This document shows, in pieces, positions 16,795-22,427 of a DNA stretch of 22,427 nucleotides. The DNA is taken from positions 1 to 22,427 of the forward strand of contig NZ_CALCDX010000002.1 in assembly GCF_937900395.1 (NCBI RefSeq). The letters are read 5' to 3'. Under the pieces are notes generated by a model. That model ran no database searches. It saw only the letters and a program-made list of their open reading frames with translations, and was not told the origin of the DNA. Numbering within the stretch: position 1 is the first letter of the stretch; each line of letters starts with the position of its first letter. Position numbers and translations under genes: made by a program. Source of the stretch: an uncultured Caulobacter sp. (GTDB lineage: Bacteria; Pseudomonadota; Alphaproteobacteria; Caulobacterales; Caulobacteraceae).

Positions 16795-17877
16795 TCAAGC
16801 CCCCGCCTTGCGCGCGAAGTCCCAGGCCCCCTTGGCCAGGACCGGCACGCGCGCCTCCATCAGCTGCGCATGGGCGCTGGCGGCGGTGCCGTCACGGACG
16901 CGACCGACGATGCCCTGGCAGATGCCGGCCAGTCTGAAGAGGTTATAGCTGAAATACCAGTCCAGCTCGGGCAGCCCGTCGCGGCCGGTGGCCTTGCAGT
17001 AGCGGTCCACCGCCTGCGGGATCGTCGGGATGCCATAGGCCTCCAGATCCTTGATCTCGGCGAGACCCCCGCGCTGGTCGGACGGCATCACCCAGTTCAT
17101 CAGGAAGTAGCTGAAGTCGGCCAGCGGATTGCCCAGGGTCGACAGCTCCCAATCCAGCACCGCGATCACGCGGGGCTCGGTCGGGTGCAGGATCATGTTG
17201 TCGAGGCGGTAGTCGCCGTGGACGATCGAGGTCTGGTCGTCGGCCGGCACGGTCTTGGCCAGCCAGTCGATCAGCCGGTCCATCTCCGGGATCGGGGTGG
17301 TCTCAGACGCCTTGTATTGCTTGGTCCAGCGATCGATCTGGCGGGCGAAATAGTTGCCCGGCTTGCCGTAGTCGGCCAGGCCCACGGCCGCGTAGTCGAC
17401 ATTGTGCAGGGCCGCCAGGGTGTCGATCTGCGCCTCGTAGATCGCCCGCCGCTCGGCCGGCTGGTAGTCCGGCAGGGTGCCGTCCCACAGGATGCGGCCC
17501 TCGACGTTCTCCATCACGTAGAAGATCGTCCCGATGACGTCCTCGTCCATGCACAGGGCGTACGCCTTGGCGACCGGGAAGTTCGCCTTGTTCAGGCTGG
17601 AGATCACCTTGTACTCGCGGTCGACCGCGTGGGCGCTGGGCAGCAGCTTGCCCGGGGGCTTACGGCGCAGGACGTACTTCCGAGCCGGCGTGACCAGCTG
17701 GTAGGTCGGGTTGGACTGGCCGCCCTTGAACTGGCGCACCTCCAGCGGGCCGGCGTAGCCCTCGACGTTCGCTTCCAGCCAGGCGGCCAGCTTGACCTCT
17801 TCGATCGCGTGGCGCGGGTCGACCGGCTTGGTGCCCGAGTTCAGGTCCTGGGCGGACTGTTCGGCGGCTTGGGCCAT
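16795..17877 (-). CDS. Aminoglycoside phosphotransferase-fold kinase (ACAD10/11, LvaA-like)
   Basis: The 360-residue protein has the APH/choline-kinase fold with N-lobe FKGGQSNPTYQL and YVLRRKPPGKLLPSAHAVDR, catalytic loop IVHGDYRLDN (about 218-227, Asp222) and the metal motif VLDWELSTLGNPLADFSYF (about 240-258). This exact pattern is that of the kinase domain of ACAD10/ACAD11 and of bacterial LvaA, which phosphorylates 4-hydroxyacyl-CoA in levulinate and hydroxy-acid breakdown. True antibiotic phosphotransferases look different. An acyl-CoA-linked role is therefore the best guess, but no acyl-CoA dehydrogenase lies nearby. The ATG is preceded by GGGGAGAAG with good spacing. It lies 80 nt downstream of purD, with a hairpin between them. 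Confidence 0.85.
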   Translation of the reverse strand: MAQAAEQSAQDLNSGTKPVDPRHAIEEVKLAAWLEANVEGYAGPLEVRQFKGGQSNPTYQLVTPARKYVLRRKPPGKLLPSAHAVDREYKVISSLNKANFPVAKAYALCMDEDVIGTIFYVMENVEGRILWDGTLPDYQPAERRAIYEAQIDTLAALHNVDYAAVGLADYGKPGNYFARQIDRWTKQYKASETTPIPEMDRLIDWLAKTVPADDQTSIVHGDYRLDNMILHPTEPRVIAVLDWELSTLGNPLADFSYFLMNWVMPSDQRGGLAEIKDLEAYGIPTIPQAVDRYCKATGRDGLPELDWYFSYNLFRLAGICQGIVGRVRDGTAASAHAQLMEARVPVLAKGAWDFARKAGA

Positions 17878-17916
17878 GGCGCGCTTCTCCCCAACACTTG
17901 TTTGAAAGGGAGTTTA

Positions 17917-17943
17917 GAGGGTGGCGCGCGCCGCGCAACCCTC
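17917..17943 (-). terminator. Strong hairpin after purD
   Basis: On the minus strand GAGGGT and ACCCTC enclose an inner GCGCG/CGCGC stem, giving 6 + 5 bp with one mismatch and a 3-base loop. It starts 14 nt after the purD stop. No clear T-run follows, so it may be a weak terminator, an attenuator or an RNA-stabilising stem before the downstream phosphotransferase gene. Confidence 0.4.
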
Positions 17944-17957
17944 GCGGAGCGGGAGCA

Positions 17958-19238
17958 CTACTTGGAGAGCGCCCGCCAGCCGATGTCGCGACGGTAGAAG
18001 CCGCCTTCCAGGCTGATGCTCCCCAGCGCCGCGTAGGCGAGATCCCGCGCCTCGCTGAGCGTCGCGCCCAGGGCGCAGACGTTCAGCACCCGACCGCCCG
18101 AGGCGACCAACCGGCCTTCGAACTCACGCGTCGTGCCGGCGTGGAAGACCACGACCTCGCCGCCAAAGTCGGCGTCGGCGCCCTGGATGCGGCCGCCGGT
18201 CTTGGGGGCGTCGGGATAGCCCTCCGCCGCCAGCACCACGCAGATCGCCGCCTCGTCGCGCCACTTCGGCGGCTCGGCCGAGGCCAGCTCGCCTTTAGCG
18301 GCCGCCAGCAGGATCGGGACGATGTCGCTTTCCAGGCGCAGCATCAGGGTCTGGCATTCAGGGTCGCCGAAGCGGGCGTTGTATTCGACGAGCTTGGGGC
18401 CCGTCGGCGTGAGCATCAGGCCGGCATAGAGCACGCCGACGTACGGATTGCCCTCGGCGGCCATGCCCTCGACCGTCGGGATGATCAGCTCGCGCCAGGC
18501 CTGGTCGATCAGGGCCTGGGTCAGCACCGGCGGCGGCGAATAGGTGCCCATGCCGCCGGTGTTGGGGCCCTCGTCGCCATCATAGGCGCGCTTGTGGTCC
18601 TGGGCGGCGCCGAACAGCACCGCGGTCTTGCCGTCGCACACGGCGAACAGCGAGGCCTCCTCGCCGTGCATGAACTCCTCGATCACGACGCGCGCGCCGG
18701 CCGAGCCGAAGCGGCCGCCCAGCATGTCCAGCACGGCCGCGTCGGCCTCGGCGCGAATCGCGGCGATGACCACGCCCTTGCCCGCCGCCAGGCCGTCGGC
18801 CTTGATCACGAACGGCGCGGTCAGGGTGTCGAGGAAGGCGCCGGCCGAGGCGGCGTCCTCGAACACGCCATAGGCCGCCGTCGGCAGGCCATGGCGCTGG
18901 CAGAAGTCCTTGGTGAAGGCCTTGGAGGTCTCCAGCTGGGCCGCCCGCTGGCTGCCGCCGAAACAGGGAATGCCGACCGCCGCGAGCTTGTCGGCGAGAC
19001 CGACCTCCAGCGCCGACTCGGGGCCGACCACCACCAGGTCCGCGCCGATCTCCCGGGCGAGGGCCACCAGTCCGTCGGCGTCGGTGGCCTTGATGTTCCT
19101 GAGCTCGGCGACCTTGCCGATGCCGGGATTGCCGGGCGCGGCGACGAGGCGGCCGCACAGCGGCGACTGGGCGATCTTCCAGGCCAGGGCGTGCTCGCGC
19201 CCGCCGGACCCGACGAGGAGGATGGTCAGCTTTTCCAT
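17958..19238 (-). CDS. purD: Phosphoribosylamine--glycine ligase (GAR synthetase)
   Basis: The 426-residue protein matches PurD in length and sequence. It joins glycine to phosphoribosylamine with ATP in the second step of purine synthesis. Visible features are the N-terminal VGSGGREHALAWKI, the PGNPGIG loop, VVVGPESALEVGLADKL, and the ATP-grasp segments FVIKADGLAAGKGVVIA, VIEEFMHGEEASLFAV, AAQDHKRAYDGDEGPNTGGM and VEYNARFGDPECQ with the metal-binding Glu/Asn. The ATG at 19238 gives the standard N-terminus. It is the first gene of a minus-strand run and is divergent from the LytTR gene, so its promoter should lie in 19239-19404. Confidence 0.96.
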   Translation of the reverse strand: MEKLTILLVGSGGREHALAWKIAQSPLCGRLVAAPGNPGIGKVAELRNIKATDADGLVALAREIGADLVVVGPESALEVGLADKLAAVGIPCFGGSQRAAQLETSKAFTKDFCQRHGLPTAAYGVFEDAASAGAFLDTLTAPFVIKADGLAAGKGVVIAAIRAEADAAVLDMLGGRFGSAGARVVIEEFMHGEEASLFAVCDGKTAVLFGAAQDHKRAYDGDEGPNTGGMGTYSPPPVLTQALIDQAWRELIIPTVEGMAAEGNPYVGVLYAGLMLTPTGPKLVEYNARFGDPECQTLMLRLESDIVPILLAAAKGELASAEPPKWRDEAAICVVLAAEGYPDAPKTGGRIQGADADFGGEVVVFHAGTTREFEGRLVASGGRVLNVCALGATLSEARDLAYAALGSISLEGGFYRRDIGWRALSK

Positions 19239-19321
19239 GAGCGCGGGGTGTGACGCGCGCCCGCCGCCGGGTCAAGCCGTCCAGGCCGAGCGCCGCATGT
19301 TTCCGTTGGTGTCTCGGCTGT

Positions 19322-19362
19322 CATGACGCGCCCAAAATTTGCTCCCAGCCCATGGCGTCATG
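19322..19362. promoter_or_regulatory. Inverted repeat in the purD/LytTR divergent gap
   Basis: CATGACGC (19322-19329) and GCGTCATG (19355-19362) are perfect 8-base reverse complements separated by 25 bases, in the 166-nt region between divergent purD and the LytTR gene. They could be an operator for either gene or an RNA stem in the LytTR leader. The rest of the gap shows no clear promoter boxes. Confidence 0.3.
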
Positions 19363-19404
19363 GCCCAAGCGTTCTCAAGTAAGGTCCCGCCTTCCGGCGA
19401 TCGC

Positions 19405-20346
19405 ATGGAGCCCGCCCTGGCCAACCTCATCGCCTCAAGCCCTGGCCGCGCGCTCGTTCCGGAGCCCGATCCGGCGTCCGCGGCCCAGGCGCCGACAGGC
19501 GCTCGACTGAGCCGTCGTCAACTCCGCGCCCAGATGTTCTTCCTGGCTGTCTACGGCTGGCTCGCGCTGACGGTGGGCGGATCCTGGTTCGCCCGGCGCC
19601 TGGCGGCGGCCCGGGATGCGGATGTCGGCGTCGTCGGCTCTCTAGTCTGGCAGGGAACGGCAAACGCCGCCTGGCTGCTGGCGGGGATCACCGTCTGGCT
19701 GCTGATGCGACGGTTCGGATCGGGTGCGATCGGCTTGCTGGCGCTCTACATGGCCGGCGCGCTGATCGTGCCGCTGGAGGCCCTGATCGGCGCGCTGGTC
19801 GACGCCGCCTTCGTGTCAGGGCCGATCCTTCCGGTCCGCACCCTGGGCCGCCTGCCGCTGAGCATTGCGCTCTACGCGCTCATCGTCGCCGTCGGCCTCA
19901 CCGCCGCGCGCCAAAGGCTGGCCGTCGACGAACAGGACCGGGCCCGCGCCTTGGAGATCGCTCTGGAAGACGCCCGTCAGGCGCTGGCCCGGGCGACCGC
20001 CGAGCCGGCCGCGCCGGAATCGCGGCTGATCGTGGCCAGCGGCGCGCGCCGTGTGCCGGTTGAGATCGCCGAGATCGAATGGTTCGCCGCCGCCGATCGC
20101 CGCCAGGTCGCGGTCCACTGGTCGGACCGCGAAGGCCTGCTGCGCAGCACGCTGCAGGCGCTTGAGGCGCGGATCGATCCCAAGCTCTTCGCCCGCTGCC
20201 ACCGGTCGACTCTGGTCAACCTGGGCCGCGTGAGCGCCTTCGCGCCGTTGCCGGACGGCTCCTGGCGCTTGACCATGGAAAGCGGCGCGGAGGTCGTGAC
20301 CAGCCGCACCTATCGCCGGGAACTGCTGGAGCGGCTAGGGCTTTAG
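19405..20346 (+). CDS. Membrane-anchored LytTR-family transcriptional regulator
   Basis: From the ATG at 19405 the protein is 313 residues. Earlier in-frame starts (ATG 19360, TTG 19339) exist, but the codons between them look non-coding (TCA, AGT, CCT) and no start has a clear ribosome site, so the start is uncertain. It has a Pro/Ala-rich N-terminal tail, four hydrophobic segments (about 43-62, 81-101, 107-131, 149-167), a charged helical linker likely to be coiled coil (about 170-199), and a C-terminal LytTR DNA-binding domain (about 206-311). The domain includes VEIAEIEWFAAADRRQVAVH, FARCHRSTLVNLGRV and SRTYRRELLERL. LytTR domains bind spaced direct repeats. With no receiver domain, it presumably senses or is held at the membrane directly. 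Target genes and signal are unknown. Its stop interleaves with that of phoB. Confidence 0.85.
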   Translation: MEPALANLIASSPGRALVPEPDPASAAQAPTGARLSRRQLRAQMFFLAVYGWLALTVGGSWFARRLAAARDADVGVVGSLVWQGTANAAWLLAGITVWLLMRRFGSGAIGLLALYMAGALIVPLEALIGALVDAAFVSGPILPVRTLGRLPLSIALYALIVAVGLTAARQRLAVDEQDRARALEIALEDARQALARATAEPAAPESRLIVASGARRVPVEIAEIEWFAAADRRQVAVHWSDREGLLRSTLQALEARIDPKLFARCHRSTLVNLGRVSAFAPLPDGSWRLTMESGAEVVTSRTYRRELLERLGL

Positions 20347-21035
20347 GCCGCGTCCAGGTCCAGCGAGTAGCCGGCCGAGCGGACGGTGCGGATCGGATCG
20401 CCATCGGACGAGCCGTTCAGCGCCTTGCGCAGGCGGCCGATGTGGACGTCCACCGTGCGGGCCTCGACATAGACGTCGGAGCCCCAGACGGCGTCCAGCA
20501 GTTGCTCGCGGCTGAACACCCGGCCCGGGTGCTGCATCAGATAGTCGAGCAGGCGGAACTCGGTCGGGCCCAGGTGGATCTCCTTGCCGTTCCGCTTCAC
20601 GCGGTGGGCGACGCGGTCGATCGCGATGTCGCCGACCGTGATGCGGTCGTCGGCCAGGCCCGGACGGATGCGGCGCATCACGGCCCGCACGCGGGCGGTC
20701 AGCTCGACCATCGAGAACGGTTTGACCACATAGTCGTCGGCGCCGGTGTCGAGGCCGCGGATGCGATCGCTCTCCTCGCCGCGCGCCGTCAGCATGATGA
20801 TCGGCACATTGCGGGTCTCGGCGCGGCCGCGCAGGCGGCGGCAGACCTCGATGCCCGACACCTTGGGCAGCATCCAGTCGAGGATGACGAGGTCCGGCGC
20901 GCGTTCGCTGGCCAGGGTCAGGGCTTCCTCGCCGTCGCCGGCGACCGCGACGCGGTAGCCTTCCTTGTCGAGGTTGTAGTGGAGCAGGGTGGCCAGGGCG
21001 TCTTCGTCTTCGACCACCAGAACATAGGGTGTCAC
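20343..21035 (-). CDS. phoB: Phosphate regulon response regulator PhoB
   Basis: The 230-residue protein is an OmpR/PhoB-type response regulator. The receiver domain (1-120) has the acidic pair at 10-11, phospho-acceptor Asp53 in LVILDWMLP, Thr83 and Lys105 in VVKPFS. The winged-helix domain (about 131-227) shows LGPTEFRLLDYLMQHPGRVF, the recognition helix RTVDVHIGRLRKAL and RTVRSAGYSL. It activates phosphate-starvation genes after phosphorylation by PhoR, which is not in the window. It starts with GTG, with GGAGG (21049-21045) nine bases upstream, 18 nt after phoU, so it is the last gene of a pst-phoU-phoB operon. The stop TAA (20345-20343) overlaps the convergent LytTR stop TAG. Confidence 0.95.
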   Translation of the reverse strand: MTPYVLVVEDEDALATLLHYNLDKEGYRVAVAGDGEEALTLASERAPDLVILDWMLPKVSGIEVCRRLRGRAETRNVPIIMLTARGEESDRIRGLDTGADDYVVKPFSMVELTARVRAVMRRIRPGLADDRITVGDIAIDRVAHRVKRNGKEIHLGPTEFRLLDYLMQHPGRVFSREQLLDAVWGSDVYVEARTVDVHIGRLRKALNGSSDGDPIRTVRSAGYSLDLDAA

Positions 21036-21053
21036 TTCAGATCGCCTCCAGCC

Positions 21054-21746
21054 TTACTGCGCCACGACGTCGAGCTTGGGGCGCTGGGACGTCAGTTCCT
21101 CGCCGGTCAGCTCGAAGTGGATGATCTCGGCGATGTTGGTCGCGTGGTCCCCGATGCGCTCGAGGTTCTTGGCGACGAACAGCAGGTGGGCGCAGGCGTT
21201 GATCGTGCGCGGGTCGCCCATCATGTAGGTGAGCAGCTCGCGGAAGATCGAGTTGTAATGCTCGTCGACCTCCTCGTCGCGGCTCCACACGCCGATGGCG
21301 CGCTGAAGGTCCGAGGTGGTGTAGGCGTCCAGCACGTCCTTCAGCCGGCCCAGCACCAGCTTGCCCATGCGCTCGATCGAGCGGGTCAGGGCGGTCATCG
21401 GATCGGCGTCGTTCAGGATCAGAGCGCGCTTGCCGATGTTCTTGGCCATGTCGCCGCAGCGTTCCAGGCTCATCGAGATCTTCAGGGCGGCGACGGCGTG
21501 GCGCAGGTCCACGGCCATCGGCTGGCGCAGGGCGATCAGGCGGAAGGCCTTGCGCTCGATCTCGCCTTGCAGGGCGTCCAGGCGCTCGTCGCCCTGGACC
21601 ACGGCCTGGGCCAGCGGGCCGTCGCGGCGCGCGATGGCGGCGATGCAGTCGGCGACCTGGCTCTCGGCGATGCCGCCCATGCGGGTGACTTCCGCGGTCA
21701 GGTGGGCCAGCTCTTCGCCGTAGGATTTGACGGTATGTTCGGTCAT
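21054..21746 (-). CDS. phoU: Phosphate signalling protein PhoU
   Basis: The 230-residue helical protein contains two PhoU three-helix repeats with their metal-binding motifs, ERCGDMAKNIGKRALI in the first half and ERIGDHATNIAEIIHFE in the second. PhoU links the Pst transporter to PhoR and shuts down the regulon when phosphate is plentiful. The ATG at 21746 is preceded by GGAGGG (21760-21755) eight bases upstream. It lies 22 nt after pstB and 18 nt before phoB on the same strand, consistent with one operon. Confidence 0.95.
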   Translation of the reverse strand: MTEHTVKSYGEELAHLTAEVTRMGGIAESQVADCIAAIARRDGPLAQAVVQGDERLDALQGEIERKAFRLIALRQPMAVDLRHAVAALKISMSLERCGDMAKNIGKRALILNDADPMTALTRSIERMGKLVLGRLKDVLDAYTTSDLQRAIGVWSRDEEVDEHYNSIFRELLTYMMGDPRTINACAHLLFVAKNLERIGDHATNIAEIIHFELTGEELTSQRPKLDVVAQ

Positions 21747-21768
21747 GTCGGTGTCCCTCCCCGCCGGA

Positions 21769-22427
21769 TCAGCCGAAGCGGCCGGTGATGTAGTCCTGGG
21801 TGCGGCTGTCGCGAGGATTGGTGAACATCTCCTCGGTCGGGCCGCTCTCGACCAGCTTGCCGAGGTGGAAGAAGGCCGTGCGCTGCGAGACGCGGGCGGC
21901 CTGGGCCATCGAGTGGGTGACGATGACGATGCAGAACTGGGTCCGCAGCTCGTCGATCAGCTCCTCGATCTTGGCCGTGGCGATCGGGTCGAGGGCCGAG
22001 CAGGGCTCGTCCATCAGGATGACTTCCGGCGACACGGCGATCGCGCGGGCGATCACCAGGCGCTGCTGCTGGCCGCCCGACAGGCCCGTGCCCGGCTGGT
22101 GCAGACGGTCGGCGACCTCGTTCCAGAGGCCGGCCTTCTTCAGGCTGCTCTCGACGATGGCTTCCAGCTCGTCCTTGCGCGTAGCCAGGCCATGGATGCG
22201 CGGGCCGTAGGCGACGTTCTCGAAGATCGTCTTCGGAAAGGGGTTCGGCTTCTGGAACACCATGCCGACGCGCGAGCGCAGGACCACCGGGTCGACGCTC
22301 TTGGCGTTGACGTCGGCGCCGTCGATCAGGATCGCCCCTTCGACGCGGGCCGAGGGGATCGTGTCGTTCATGCGGTTGATGCAGCGCAGGAAGGTCGACT
22401 TGCCGCAGCCCGACGGGCCGATGAAGG
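21769..22427 (-). CDS. pstB: Phosphate ABC transporter ATP-binding protein PstB (partial)
   Basis: The gene runs off the right edge of the window, so about 35-45 N-terminal residues are missing. The visible part begins FIGPSGCGKSTFLRCINR (Walker A, 22427-22372), continues with RVGMVFQKPNPFPKTIFENV (Q-loop), the signature LSGGQQQRLVIARAIA, Walker B VILMDEPCSALDPIATAKI, and the switch histidine in VTHSMAQAARVS. It ends with the PstB-typical TEEMFTNPRDSRTQDYITGRFG. PstB drives high-affinity phosphate uptake with PstSCA, whose genes would lie to the right, beyond the window. Confidence 0.95.
   Translation of the reverse strand, partial: FIGPSGCGKSTFLRCINRMNDTIPSARVEGAILIDGADVNAKSVDPVVLRSRVGMVFQKPNPFPKTIFENVAYGPRIHGLATRKDELEAIVESSLKKAGLWNEVADRLHQPGTGLSGGQQQRLVIARAIAVSPEVILMDEPCSALDPIATAKIEELIDELRTQFCIVIVTHSMAQAARVSQRTAFFHLGKLVESGPTEEMFTNPRDSRTQDYITGRFG

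Noticed and set aside
17893..17902. Small palindrome AACA-ct-TGTT before the phosphotransferase start
   Set aside because: Only 4-bp arms, close to the ribosome-binding site; too weak to call an operator.
15429..17997. Long plus-strand open frames over the amidohydrolase and phosphotransferase genes
   Set aside because: They are shadows of two minus-strand genes with complete catalytic motifs.
19302..19310. TCCGTTGGT, which fits the LytTR half-site pattern, upstream of the LytTR gene
   Set aside because: LytTR sites are spaced direct repeats and no second half-site was found at a suitable distance.

Overview
The window is GC-rich, dense in genes and strongly GC3-biased. Gene content and order suggest an alphaproteobacterium of the Caulobacter type: a pstB-phoU-phoB block, a DUF4170 protein, many GTG/TTG starts, long hairpin-containing intergenic repeats and GANTC (CcrM-type) sites in short gaps. 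The genus assignment is inference from the sequence alone.

Left end (1 to about 553): this does not read as normal genome. It holds a piece of a PAS sensor gene, a piece of an ATP-dependent DNA ligase gene and an unrecognised piece. These run directly into proB, which has lost its first 60 or so codons. A chimeric or misassembled contig end is the simplest explanation.

Plus-strand block 1 (about 554-8633): 'proB, ubiD, a six-TM protein of unknown function, a secreted M14 zinc carboxypeptidase, a MAPEG protein, pmbA (tldE), a cysQ-type phosphatase overlapping pmbA by ATGA, and a DUF4170 protein. A convergent phosphatase with an HCx5R active site (minus, 8773-9438) follows.

Plus-strand block 2 (9583-15358) is a tightly packed lipid A/LPS operon: msbA flippase, a DUF374 (LpxJ-type) acyltransferase, a CDF metal exporter with a 20-histidine N-terminus, waaA (Kdo transferase) and lpxK (lipid A 4'-kinase). 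Three of the four junctions overlap or are under 10 nt. The HCx5R phosphatase is divergent from msbA and could be the lipid A-related CtpA of Caulobacter (inference).

Minus-strand block (19238 back to 15501): purD, an ACAD10/11- or LvaA-like phosphotransferase, and a periplasmic amidohydrolase-superfamily dipeptidase. Right end: a membrane-anchored LytTR regulator (plus) converges on phoB with interleaved stop codons. Upstream of phoB on the minus strand are phoU and pstB, the latter cut by the window edge.

Three intergenic gaps carry long inverted repeats built of paired hairpins (1502-1631, 8641-8771, 15368-15482). I saw no tRNA, rRNA, CRISPR array, insertion sequence or phage genes.
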